Shown in pieces: positions 20,598-31,165 of a stretch of DNA of 38,304 bases. A program made the translations under genes and the position numbers. Source of the stretch: Chara braunii (taxonomy: Eukaryota; Streptophyta; Charophyceae; Charales; Characeae). How positions within the stretch are numbered: the first letter of the stretch is position 1; every line of letters begins with the position of its first letter. The stretch covers positions 175,732 through 214,035 of the forward strand of contig BFEA01000182.1 in assembly GCA_003427395.1 (NCBI GenBank), in the 5' to 3' direction. The notes under the pieces are model-generated. The model saw nothing but the letters and a program-made list of their open reading frames with translations. It searched no databases and had not been told where the DNA came from.

Positions 20598-21414
20598 ATG
20601 GCCGCAAGACGTGAGCGAATGGAATGCCAGCCCCGTGTGCGAATGGAACGCCAGCCCCGGTACCCTGGACCACCCTGGAATAACAGTGGACGATGGAAAG
20701 TATCCCTCCCGCCGAGTTCTACCTATCGGGGGTTCGACATAGAATGGCGGGCCGTGACTTTGGGAAGGGACGCCGCCTTCATGTTGGTAGAATGTCGGTG
20801 GACACGGATCAGACTCGATCGAGGACCCGGAGACGATCTGTTTTCCAATCTGGAAGTCACCGGGACCATGTATCTGCCTGAGATTGTCTGACACTCGTTG
20901 GGGGTAGAGATAGCACAAGGTCACGAGCTGGCACCGGTCTTTCGAAGGGCCGCCCGGACGTTGACCCGGATAGGACAATCAATCAGGGGTAGAAGAAACG
21001 TGGGCTTACTTACCCGGGTGGAAACGTGGGGGATGGCGGGAATTCAGAGCACCAACCACACCGCTAAGGTGCCGGGTTCCCCGTTTTATGATAGACCTTG
21101 TCTTCGGGAGCCTCGCAAGGGCGCGAGAGCTGGCAGACTCGACAATAATGTGGGCAGACCACTTTCCCTCTCCGACCATCGGGATGTTCTATGATGTCGC
21201 TGTGGAACATGGGCCGTTCAGGGGAAACAAGGCCCACGAATTACTAGAAGTCATCCACATCCTGATGTTTTATGCGCCCCGGCTAGACTGGACGGGGTGC
21301 GAGCGCATAATCCAAAGGGAAATCGAGATATGGAAGAATTATCTGACAAGGGTGGCTCAACTATTCGAGGAGCCTACTGAACCGGAAGGGCCACGAGGGC
21401 AAGAACGGGACTAG
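20598..21414 (+). pseudogene. Accessory ORF4, copy B (one stop, one frameshift)
   Basis: It starts MAARRERMECQPRVR after an acceptor-like ACTATGCAG (CAG 20577-20579). The N terminus holds a short direct repeat, RVRMERQPR-like. TGA at 20889-20891 replaces TGG of A. A one-base insertion in a G run near 21030 shifts the frame, after which GWREFRAP, RCRVPRFMIDLVFGSL, MFYDVAVEHGPFRGNKA.ELL and the C-terminal QLFEEP block follow to TAG 21412-21414. It is the only accessory ORF with a frameshift. Family unknown. Confidence 0.75.
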
Positions 21415-21835
21415 CACCCGCAGGCGAGCCAGTAGGGCAAACCAAGTACAGTCCGCTGCGTTCGAAGGCCCACCGACAGAAATAGGAAAGGGGGGGGCCT
21501 CGGACCCAGATGATCAATAACCGCCAGACAAGGAACACTGCGCAGGAAAACTTTTCCTAACGGGTTGCCCAACCCGGACCCCTACGCACCGACCAACGGA
21601 ATAAGGGCGCTCTAAACGAGTCGGTGATAAGGGAAGCTAAGTCACGCCCTTAGCTCGGTAAGGCAGAAGAGCCGGACGCGGCTCCATATTAAGGAAGCCA
21701 TCAGAAAATGGGAATGGGGAAAAGCCTAATTGCCAAGTAAAAGGATAAACCAACAGGACTGGAATCTAGGGAACCTAAATGCCTCGCATTGTGTTTGTTC
21801 TGGGGAACCCTTTGGTCATGCAAAAGTAGGCAAGT
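21415..21835 (+). other. Spacer between ORF4 and gag, copy B
   Basis: About 420 bp, the same length as in A, without a supportable ORF. A poly-G run lies near 21491. The acceptor-like site of A is less clear here (TCATGCAAAAG at 21817-21825). Confidence 0.5.
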
Positions 21836-23808
21836 ATGGCAACGGAGGATGAGACATGTAATCATGAAAGCGAAGGAGGACCAGGCTTAGGAGGCAGTGC
21901 TGAGCAAAGCAAGGAAGGGCAGAAAGACAGGGAATCAACAAATCCGGATGGCACCAAAGGGAACCGGAAGGAAATGTCCTCGGGAGAGAGCTCGGGAAAA
22001 GCCGGGGGAAGCAGACAGGGGACCCAGGAAAACAAGAAGCGCAGGAATAAGGATAGGGCAAGCCCCGGGAACTCGGAGGGAGCTGTGTCTAAGAAAGTAA
22101 GGGTCACGGACGCAAGGCACAAACTAGCAGAGATAGAGAAAAGGACCGCGGAATACAAGGCAAGGTTAATGAAGGAAATGATGACTGGGAACGAGGAAGG
22201 CCCTCTGCAGGAGCCTGGAGGTACCGCGGGACGAACGGAAAACCAACCGGGGCGGAACTGGGCAAGGGGACAAGGGTAGTGACCGTGGGGGAACACCGAG
22301 CAAAAGAAGGAAAGAGAGAGGGAACTCTCCGGGAAAGGAGGCAGAGAAGGCTACGAACCCCTTAGCCATAGATAGTAGGGCTAGCCGTCTGCCGACCTCG
22401 CCAACGGTATCGCGAGGATGTGAAGGGCTCTGGAGCCTCAGAGAAAGGGTGTTGGGATGGTTCGACCCGGAAGGAACGGCAAAGACTAGAGGGGGGTGGA
22501 AAGCCGGCAAGGAAGGGCCGGATACCAGCATGGTAGGCGAGGCCAGTAGTCCCGAAGGCGGCCTTAGGAAAACGAGCACTGAACAAGAACCAAGGCTATC
22601 TAGCAGACGCCAAGAAAAAGTTGACTTTCGATGGAGCAAATATCACGGAGTTCCTGATCGACTACGAGAACCTAGCTGCGTTACTAAAGTGGACCGAGGA
22701 AGAAACGATGGATCACCTAGGACAGCATGTGTCGTTAAGCCGAGGACGGGACATAATGACCATTGTTGCCGCAAGTCGGTCTTGGAAGGAGACCCGGGAT
22801 GTGATGATGAGGAAGTACCTAGCGGCAGAGAAAATGGCAACGGAGGCCGACCTAGCGGCAATCCAGAGGAAGAACTTCGCAACGTACAATGATTTCCTAC
22901 GGGAGTTTACTCTAGTAGCACTAAGGATCCCTGTGGTCACGGACCAGATAATGAGCAAATATTTCCTCAGGCAGTTCTCCGAGTTCGACAAAGACAAGAT
23001 CCTGTCAGCTTACCAACAGACGAGCAAGTTCGTAAACACGCGGGATGTTGATTTTAGCGCGGTAACAAATCTGGCTGAGAAAACGGTAGTAACAGAAACG
23101 TTGGCCTTGCTCAAGGAAGGGGATGTCATAGACTTGACCAGTAGGACGGGCGACAAGGAGAAAAAGGGGATTGAAAGCCTACACGAACGGGTGCACGGAG
23201 TCGACAACAAGATTGAAAGGATGGAGAGAGCGCTACTAGTTATGCAGGCGCAAGTATCCCGTCCCCCCCTGCCGCCCCAGGAAGCAGTAGTTCCGCCAGG
23301 GGTAGCCAATCGTGGATATGGACGGAGATATCCCGCCAACGAACAATGCAAATACTGTACCGCGGTAGGGCATTTTGTGCGGGCATGTCCAACGCTCAAC
23401 CATGACATACTGAAAAGGAGGTGTACCAGGTCATTAAAGGGGGAGATATTTGGACCACAGGGGGAACGGGTGAACAGGAACTCGCCAGGAGGGATGCGGC
23501 GAGCCATTATCATGCTCAACGGGTTAGAAATAACGGTCGTAGAAGCCGAACTGGTGGGCGAGATCATCTGGGATCAACTCCGGGGGCGCGGGCCGCAGAT
23601 CAACTTCATTCTGGAAAACGACGGACGAGATAGGGTAAACACGACTACTCGGCTAGGGACGGCTGGGAGAAGGATTAACCGCGACACCGTGATGAAGGAG
23701 GTTGCTGGAAGTTCGGAACCCCAGGCAGAGCCTGAGGCCGAGGAACCGGAAAAGGTCTATGGGAAGCCTAGGGAAGAGGAGCCTACAGACAAAGTTACTG
23801 CTGCATAA
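21836..23808 (+). pseudogene. gag: gag, copy B (two frameshifts)
   Basis: It starts MATEDETCNHESEGG and matches gag of A. A frameshift near 22277 moves the frame to the block LWSLRERVLGWFDPEG, and a second between about 22560 and 22580 restores the frame of the capsid-like core TFDGANITEFLIDYENL. The core runs open from 22621 to TAA 23806-23808, with KYFLRQFSEFDKDKILSAYQ and the CCHC knuckle C-x2-C-x4-H-x4-C at 23347-23388. A C-terminal segment (WNSPGG-like region, IIWDQLRGRGPQINFI) absent from the truncated A copy follows. Protease continues in the same frame after the stop, so gag-pol may originally have been one frame. Confidence 0.87.
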
Positions 23809-24519
23809 AATAAGTTTAGGTACCAAATCCCGATCTTATCCTTGCCTGAGATCGACGGCACCATTAGCAAGTTACTAGGAACCATGGTGTCGGTGTCTTT
23901 TCAAACCATGCTGCAGGCTAGCCCTAGGTTGCTCAAAGGGCTTAGACAACTGTTGACCCGGCGGCGAGTATAAATAGGCGACAACCCCGAATTACCAGAA
24001 GGGGAGAGGGAGGAGAAAGTTCCGCAAGAAGTGCCTAACCTTCATAGGAGTCGCGGGATCTTGGAGGATATCGAGAAAGTTTTTGCGGACATTCGCTTGA
24101 GTTTGCCCGACCGAGAGGGCTGCGAGGTCATGAGGTCACCACCCGAGACAAAGCTTAGCTTTCATGCACTGCCCGTAGGAAAGCTGAAAATCCAGATCGG
24201 GACTCATCATACCGACGCGTTAGTAGACGGGGGAGCAGAAATCACTCTCATAAGAAAAGATTTCGCAACGATCACGGAATGTACGGTAAACAAGGAAGTA
24301 ACAGGGAGCATCCGGGGAGCTGGCAGGGAAATCCCGTTCGCTGGTTACATCACGAAGTGTGCTGCAAAGGCAGGAGTCAGAGAATCGATCTGGTCGTTTC
24401 AGCGGATGACCGTAATGGAGGAAATGGACCACGACATAATCCTCGGGAGACCGTGGTGCGCGAACATGGAGATGATAGGCATGCACTTGCACGATGGCTC
24501 ATACATGGTAGACATATAG
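23809..24519 (+). pseudogene. pro: Aspartic protease region of pol (retropepsin-like)
   Basis: It continues the gag frame and is broken by TAA near 23972 and TAG 24517-24519. The retropepsin core is LVDGGAEITLI at about 24220-24252 and the second conserved block IILGRPW near 24436, at the spacing usual for retroviral-type proteases. The active-site triplet reads D-G-G (24226-24234) instead of the usual D-T/S-G. It would cleave the Gag-Pol precursor. The segment before the core (RYQIPILSLPEIDGTISKLL) is a gag/pro linker conserved in frame. Confidence 0.75.
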
Positions 24520-24525
24520 GACCCA

Positions 24526-25101
24526 GTGACCGGTTGGGGAGAGCTCCTCCGACTCCTTGGAACGGGAGGAGACACCCCGAAGGGGAAATTGGCAACATGG
24601 TCGCCATCGTTTGAGGATAGCACACGAAAAGGGACTTTCTTACAGATGGAGGGTATGAGAGAAAGGGTAGAAATCATGATTGAGGAAGCATTCAACAAGG
24701 AGTGGATCAAGATGGGCCTGCCCCAGAAGAAGAGGAGGCAGGAGGACGAAGTCCTAGGGGTTATGGTAGCAGAAAAGGAGTCAGAGGTCGAACTTGGTGC
24801 TAGCCTGCCCAAACGGAAAGAAGTACGCATAGACGTGTCAGAAGTCGCGCTCGAGATCCCCGATCTGTTACAACTCATTAAGGCTCTCAGATACCACAAG
24901 GTAGGAGTGGACTCGGCGGCCTTGGCCAAGTTCGAAGGAGAGGTGCAAAAGGGATATTGCCTGAATGAAAAACCAGTTAGTATTCAACCACGAGTCGTAG
25001 AGTCAACGAGGGCGATTCCGACTGTTCATTTTTTAGGAGAAAGATCCCGGAAGGTATTGTTCGAAAGTACAAGCCGGTAGGAAAGAAAGCAAAACCGGTC
25101 T
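24526..25101 (+). pseudogene. Pol linker between protease and RT
   Basis: Same frame as protease, directly after its TAG. It encodes a charged linker (MGLPQKKRRQEDEVLGVM and following) without a recognised domain. A frameshift in the T-rich stretch near 25030 moves the frame into a basic segment KYKPVGKKAKPV that runs into the assembly gap. It is probably the RT-proximal spacer of the polyprotein. Confidence 0.6.
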
Positions 25102-25451
25102 NNNNNNNNNNNNNNNNNNNNNNNNNNNNNNNNNNNNNNNNNNNNNNNNNNNNNNNNNNNNNNNNNNNNNNNNNNNNNNNNNNNNNNNNNNNNNNNNNNN
25201 NNNNNNNNNNNNNNNNNNNNNNNNNNNNNNNNNNNNNNNNNNNNNNNNNNNNNNNNNNNNNNNNNNNNNNNNNNNNNNNNNNNNNNNNNNNNNNNNNNNN
25301 NNNNNNNNNNNNNNNNNNNNNNNNNNNNNNNNNNNNNNNNNNNNNNNNNNNNNNNNNNNNNNNNNNNNNNNNNNNNNNNNNNNNNNNNNNNNNNNNNNNN
25401 NNNNNNNNNNNNNNNNNNNNNNNNNNNNNNNNNNNNNNNNNNNNNNNNNNN
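25102..25451. other. Assembly gap (350 N) upstream of RT
   Basis: A run of 350 N; both flanks are pol, so the gap lies inside the polyprotein and hides the start of the RT region. Confidence 0.99.
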
Positions 25452-26641
25452 AGAAGGAGGAAGAGGTCCTTCGAGTAATCCGAGAAAGAAGGGCGACGGA
25501 TGGACATCGGATACCAGATGAGGTAGCTGACACAATGAAGATAGGGGTAGACGGGTTCTTAACGGAAGAGGAAACCCGCCTGATCAAGAGGACCTGTCAA
25601 GAGTTTCACCTGGCATTTGCCTTTAGTGATCACCAGAAGGGACGATTGGATGCGAGGCTGATCCCTCCGGTCATAATCCACACGGTAGAACATGAGTGCT
25701 GGAATTACAAGGGGCCGTCCTATGAATTTGGGATAGCAGAGGAAGTGACAGATCTCCTTCGCGCAAAAATGGACTCCTTCGTTGCGGATCCTACGGCGTC
25801 GCCATACGCAAACCGGTGGTTCGTCTTTCGAAAGCCTAACAAGATCCTAAGGTGGATTCAGGATCTGCAGAAGTTGAATGCGGTAACCATCCAGGATGCT
25901 GGCTCGCTACCTTAGGCTGACTTATTAGCAGAATCGCACGCCGGTCGGAGCATTTACTCCCTGATAGATCTGTACTCAGGGTACGATCAACTTTCGTTGG
26001 ATGTTCGAGACAGGCCGTACACCGCCATGCACACCCCCGTACGCCAACTACAGATGCAAGTGACCCCTATGGGATTCACAAACGCGGTGACCGAAGCGCA
26101 AAGCAGAATGCACGCCGTGGCCGGGGAGATGTTTCCAGAAAAGTGTAAGCCCTATATCGACGACAATCCGATCAAAGGTGCGCAGGAGAAGGACGAGACA
26201 GAAGTCCAACCAGGAATCCGAAAGTTTGTATGGGACCATATCCAGGACATCGAGGACTTGATCCGTCGGTTCCTAGTACACAACATCACGGCTAGTGGAC
26301 CAAAGAGTATTCTAGCAGTACCAGAAGTAACCATATTAGGATTTCGGTGCGGTGCTTACGGTAGGAAGCCGGATCCGGCGAAAACGGATAAGATATCGCA
26401 GTGGCGAACCCCCCAGCGCACTACAACGGAAGTGAGAGCATTCCTAGGCGTGGTAAGTTTCTGGAGGATCTTCATTAAGAATTTTGCCAAGATTGCGGAG
26501 CCTATCCGGACTATGATCAGGGAGGAAGGAACCATAGATTGGACGAAGGAGCGAGAAGGAGCAGTCCAGAAGCTTAAGGATATATTGACATCTGAGACAG
26601 TCGCCCTGTCCGCACCTTGTTTTAATGACGAAGTAGGATGA
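25452..26641 (+). pseudogene. pol: Reverse transcriptase domain (Ty3/gypsy type)
   Basis: RT copies the element RNA into DNA. The frame runs from the gap to TGA 26639-26641, broken by TAG 25913-25915 (probably from CAG). Motifs in order: FRKPNK.LRWIQDLQKLN; motif A YSLIDLYSGYDQLSLD with the first catalytic Asp; TPMGFTNAVTEAQ; motif C YIDD at 26153-26164; the thumb-region block TILGFRCGAYGRKPDPAKTD; and the connection VRAFLGVVSFWRIFIKNFAKIAEPI. All three catalytic aspartates are present. Wording such as PMGFTNA and YIDDNPIKG recalls a branch of gypsy elements found in algae and fungi more than typical seed-plant elements. Confidence 0.9.
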
Positions 26642-27001
26642 CCCTTCATCCTAGAGACGGATGGAGGACCTTTAGCCGTAGGGGGCGTGTTGATTCAAAG
26701 GGATGAGGGAGGAAAATGCCGATTAGGTTCGAAAGTAGAACCCTGAACTCCGCAGAGCGGGGGTACTCGCAGTTCAAAAAGGAGGTCCTAGCCATCTTGC
26801 ACTGCCTTAATTCTTTCAGGCCTACCTATTTGGGAGGCGGTTCATCCTTAGGATCGATCCAAGGAATGTTGCAGGGGCCCTAAAGAATTACAGGCCTATA
26901 GACCCGACGGTGGGGAGATGGGTAGGATTTATCTGGCAGTTCGATTACAAAATCGAACGAATTGCGGGAATTAGGAACAAGGCCGATTGGCTGAGCCAGG
27001 T
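26642..27001 (+). pseudogene. pol: RNase H domain, two frameshifts
   Basis: RNase H degrades the RNA of the RNA/DNA hybrid. TDGGPLAVGGVLIQRDE (first catalytic Asp) begins in the RT frame after its TGA. The frame then shifts near 26715 to RFESRTLNSAERGYSQFKKE (catalytic Glu), and again near 26830 to RRFILRIDPRNV (third Asp) and the end NKADWLSQ. The two indels within 120 bp show that this part has decayed most. Confidence 0.85.
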
Positions 27002-28712
27002 CTGTATCACTCCTAAAGAGGTGGAGGGTGAGGAGCCCATAGACGCATTCCTTGAATACGAAGGAGGGAATCTCGCGGTGGATAACGAAATGATGGGCGA
27101 AGAATGCGCGTCGGGAGAACTGTTGATCCGGACTTTGGAGAAGGGGGCACCTGCAGTAGTAGCAGAACTTATAGAAGGACCAGTCACCACTCGAGGTCGC
27201 AAAGAGGAGAAAGATTCGTGGGGATCGATGGTAGGACCGAAGGAGGAACTAATAGCAATGGCGGTGGAGGGAGGCCGGGAAGCCGTGATGAGCTTAGTGG
27301 AATCTTGGGAAAGGAAAGAGTTGCAATGGGTGGTAAACCAGATGCAGGAAGGAAAGGATGGGGGCCAGGAAGGGGAGGAGTTTTTCTATGTCCAATCATA
27401 CGAAGGGCTCTTTCGGGAGATCGGACTGTTGCTGGTAGGCAACAAACAACCTACAGAAGTCAGTATTAAAGTAAGAAAAGAAGCCGAAAGATATGTCCTA
27501 AGAGGCGGGCATTTGTTCCGAAGGGAGGAAGGTGCTATGCCCAGAAGGACTGTGTGCGGAAAATCTAGGCAAGTAGACGTTATCAAGGCAATGCACGACG
27601 GGTTAGCTGGAGGTCATCGGTCGTCCAAAGGAACGCTTGCAAAGATAACGTCACTCTATTATTGGCCAGGCATGGCAGGCATGGTCGCCATATACTGCCA
27701 GACTTGCCTTATTTGCCAAGAACGAAGCTCGGTGCAAGTCTTCAAGCCGCTTAGACCAACGCGGGTGCTAGGGTCGGGACATCTAATCCACCTCGACCTT
27801 GCGGTCATACCTGTATCAACGGATGGGTACATGTATATACTGGATGCGCGAGACAACTTGAGTGGGTTCGTGGAGGCGGTCGCCCTCAAGAAAAAGACAG
27901 GGAGGAGTGTGGCGGACTGGATAGAAGACTTCTACTTGAGGCATCCTTTCGTCAGGAGGTTTATAGTAGACAATGAGACGGAGTTTATGAACCAAGAAGT
28001 ATTGGGGATGCTTAAGAGACTCCGCGTACCGATCAAACTCATCGAGCCGTATCACCCTGAGGCCAATGCACCTGTGGAAAGGGGGTACCGAACCTTGAAG
28101 AACACGATTGCGAAGCTCGCAGCGGACCATCTGGGGAGCTGGCCTAAGTATCTTAAGCAGACTGTTGTTGCGGAGAATATGACCCCTAAAAGGACAACAG
28201 GATGTATCCCGGTGGAACTTTGGTACGGAAGAGAGATCGACTTTCCTGTGGAAGTCTTGGTACCTACTTGGAATAGGTTAGATGATGATCCGCAAATGAC
28301 TACTTAGGAGTTAATCGAGGCAAGATGTCAACAGATCCTTAAGAACGAGGAGGTCATGGAAGACATCGCCAACCGCGTACTAGACAGCAGAATGAGGGAC
28401 AAAGCAAGGTGAGACCAGGTTAAGAATGTCAGAAAGGAGCCACTTCAAGTGGGAGGGATCGTATTGCTAAGGAACTCGGCACTAGAAAGTACTCGGTCGG
28501 GACAACTGGGAAGACGGTTCAAAGGCCCCTGCCGGGACGCCAAGCGGGTGGGACTGAACACCTTCGAACTGGAAGATTTGGATGAAACTGGATTGAAAGG
28601 GCCCTTCCCGGGGCAACGATTGGTCAGGTTTCTAAGCCGGGACCCAGTGAAACAATGGCTTCAGGAGGCCGAAGATAAGGAAACTGAGGAGCCACAAGCT
28701 AAAGACTGACCA
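27002..28712 (+). pseudogene. int: Integrase with HHCC, DD35E core and C-terminal domain (two stops)
   Basis: Integrase inserts the cDNA. A variable linker (27002-27470) is followed by the HHCC zinc domain: MHDGLAGGH...LYYWPGM...C..C, about 27588-27718. The catalytic core has Asp at 27795-27797, Asp at 27969-27971 and Glu at 28077-28079, with 35 residues between the last two, the DD35E signature. The frame stays open to TAG 28305-28307, then continues in frame through one more TGA (28410-28412). Next comes a C-terminal SH3-like segment: VGGIVLLRNSALES, the F.GP.R.. stretch and FELEDLDETGLKGPFPG. It ends at TGA about 28710. I see no chromodomain. The core appears intact. Confidence 0.9.
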
Positions 28713-29091
28713 CAGCCTTGCCCACACTATGGTTTGTCTCTGACCATGTCCATGGGACTGTCATTTTTTAGGGACTGGGGCAATATCTTGGACTGACTGA
28801 GGTTGAAAAGCAGCATGACTTGGGGGTTTGTAATATCTGGCTTGTGTGACGACGAGAAGGGATGTTTGGGGCATTGTACCATAGTTTTTGACGGGAAAAA
28901 AATGGGATCTTCACAAACGACGTTTTTGCATAAGGGAGAGAAATGTATAAAAAGGGGCATGATGCGAAGGATACTGGGAGCATTTTTGTGAAAAGGGAGC
29001 TGTCTACCGGGGGGGAATGTGTGTATGCGGGGCATTGTGAGTGTTGTTTTGTTATACAGGACCTAGGAGAAAAAATGAAAATGACAAAAAA
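28713..29091 (+). other. Spacer between integrase and ORF5 with promoter- and acceptor-like sites
   Basis: About 380 bp without a convincing ORF. It holds a TATA-like TATAAAAAGG at 28946 and a pyrimidine-rich GTTGTTTTGTTATACAG ending at 29059, 32 nt before the ORF5 start. Confidence 0.5.
28946..28955 (+). promoter_or_regulatory. TATA-box-like sequence upstream of ORF5
   Basis: TATAAAAAGG lies 146 nt upstream of the ORF5 ATG, a plausible distance for an internal promoter serving a downstream gene. AT-rich matches arise by chance, so this is tentative. Confidence 0.3.
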
Positions 29092-30012
29092 ATGGAATTC
29101 GGCAACGAGAACGACAGCGGGGCGATCAACAGGCATACCGGAGGGGAGGAAGCAGGACCAAGCCAAGGGAGGAGGGCGGTGAAGAGAAAGTTGTACATAT
29201 GACTCATGGGTGGGCCAGTGCTAGGCAGGGGTGGAAGGAAATGCTTGTGTAGAAAACCCTCACCCCTGCGCGGGGGAGAATGTATAGAAATCTCGTCTGA
29301 AAGTGAGGGAGGGAAGGAAAAGGCAGAAGTGGAAGAAGGAGGCAATGCAGAGATGGGAGATAAGGTTCAGGCCTCTGACGAGGAAGGAGTCAACAGGGGC
29401 AAGCAACGTGAGCATGGGGAAAGCGAGGGGGGACAAGACATGCGCGACAAACATGAGGAGGGTGAGGAAAGAAGGGAAAACCCGCTTGAAGGACGAAGCG
29501 GCCACGACAGTTGTGAGGGGTATGGGACGGGGACAGAGATTCCTTTTACCTACGATCCGAAGAACCTTGTAGGTGGGTATAGCCCCATACAGACAGAAGA
29601 CGAGGAGGACGAGGAGGGGGATGTACGAGAAGTCATAGAAATCAGCAGCGGGGATGAGAGGGATGAGATCTCGAGACCAAGGGAAGAAAGGCGGCCTCCG
29701 ATGCACCAGTCGGGCGACGGGGCTTTCGGATGGGAGGACGAGTTTGGGCCAACACCTAGTCATTAGTTTCAACAATGAACCAATGTGATCAGGCATGAAT
29801 GGATTATCAAGACCAGGGAACTAGCGAAGGCGGGCGTGGAAGCTACGCCGCTGGACTTCTTCAGTGAAATTGAATTACAGGAAATTGCAAGAAAGAAGAG
29901 AGAAATCGAGACCTACGGCCTGGGGGTTAGGAAGCCTGGCGAGCAACAGGGAGGACAAGGAACTGGGCAAGACGAGGCGCAAGGCAGCAATAGGAATTTG
30001 GTGTTGACCTAG
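29092..30012 (+). pseudogene. Post-pol acidic ORF5 with two SUMO-interaction-like motifs (three stops)
   Basis: The frame starts MEFGNENDSG and holds for 307 codons, broken by TGA 29200-29202, TAG 29764-29766 and a TGA near 29776. The N-terminal part is basic (RRAVKRKL, a possible nuclear signal). The middle is strongly acidic. Two near-copies of a hydrophobic motif followed by serines and acidic residues occur: CIEISSESE at 29281 and VIEISSGDE at 29632. This is the usual form of a SUMO-interacting motif. The C-terminal part is EIELQEIARKKREIETYGLG, probably helical. No membrane segment is visible, so it is not an envelope-type protein. Family unknown; the position matches the extra ORFs some plant retrotransposons carry between pol and the 3' LTR. 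Confidence 0.6.
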
Positions 30013-30731
30013 CATTGAAAAGGATCGCTGCTTTTCTATCTGCAAAGACATGAGAATGACGAGAACGTGTACAGTATGGGCAAGCTTGCTAAGGATGAAG
30101 TAAAAAAAAAAAAAGGCCAGCTAAAGTTGTATCACGATAAGATATAAGATTGTTTTTGAGGCTACTTTTTGGATGAGCTACCTTGGGTACATAAGACAAA
30201 GACATGGGATTTTGGATGAGACCAATTGGGAGAGGATGTATTGTGAATTCTGGATGGAATAAGGATTATGTTTTTGAGAAGGGAAAACCTTGAGTACGGA
30301 TTGACGAGCGAACCATGGCATTGAATGATTGGTCGAGTACAAGAGAGGTTAGGAAACTTATGGGTTAAGGGGAATGAGGAATACTCCTTCCCTAGGAGCC
30401 TAATCCAACCGAGTCATGAATTAGTCTGAGAATGGTCAAGATCTGAGTCGTTGGAACGAGTGAAGAAAAAAGGAGGCGCCCCTGTCTCTTGCTATGGTTG
30501 AACGGGCGGGTGAGCTAGTGCTGCTTGGGGTCGCGAGCCCCAACTCGAGTGCTAGATGCTAAGTCGGATGTATGCATGGATAGTACATTACTGTGAGAAA
30601 TGAAATGGATAGTACATTACTGTGAGAAATGGAAGAAAGAGAACAGCACGCAAAAGATGAGATGACCACCTTCTAACCTCCAAAACAGAAATGGGATCCG
30701 TAACCTCGAGGCCCACCGCCTCGGGCACTAA

Positions 30732-30851
30732 CATTGAGAATGAAAAGGAATGACCCTAACCATGATGTTGGACTTGAGAATGGAAAGGAATAGCCCTAAC
30801 CAGGCTGTTCGACTTGAAAATGGAAAAGAACGACCCTAACCAGGTTGTTCG
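30732..30851. repeat. Tandem repeat, about 40 bp x 3
   Basis: Units of the form ACTTGAGAATGGAAAGGAAT then AGCCCTAACCAGGCTGTTCG lie end to end with a few substitutions. Confidence 0.8.
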
Positions 30852-30954
30852 GGAATGGCCCCTGACAAGGGTCATTCCTTTTGAAATAGGCACTGGGGTC
30901 CCCTGCATATTTGATTAAGAAAGGTTGATTGAGAATATACTGGAATGAGCAATA

Positions 30955-31165
30955 AGAGATGGAAAAGGCCGATGGGTCGGTCATTGAAATAGCCAAATGA
31001 TGGATGGAAGAGATGAAAAAGGCCGATGGGTCGGTCATTGAAATAGCCAATGGGATGAATGGAAGAGATGGAAAAGGCCGGCAGGTCGGTCATTGAAATA
31101 GTCAATGAGATGGACGGAAGAGATGGAAAAGGTCGGTAGGTCGGCCACTGAAATACCAAGGGGGC
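30955..31165. repeat. Tandem repeat, about 55 bp x 4
   Basis: Units begin AGAGATGGAAAAGGCCGATG and include GGTCGGTCATTGAAATAGCC. Unit starts are at 30955, 31009, 31064 and 31119. Confidence 0.85.

Noticed and set aside
22277-22600. Programmed frameshifting within gag of B
   Set aside because: The A copy has the same region in one frame, so the shifts in B are best read as decay.
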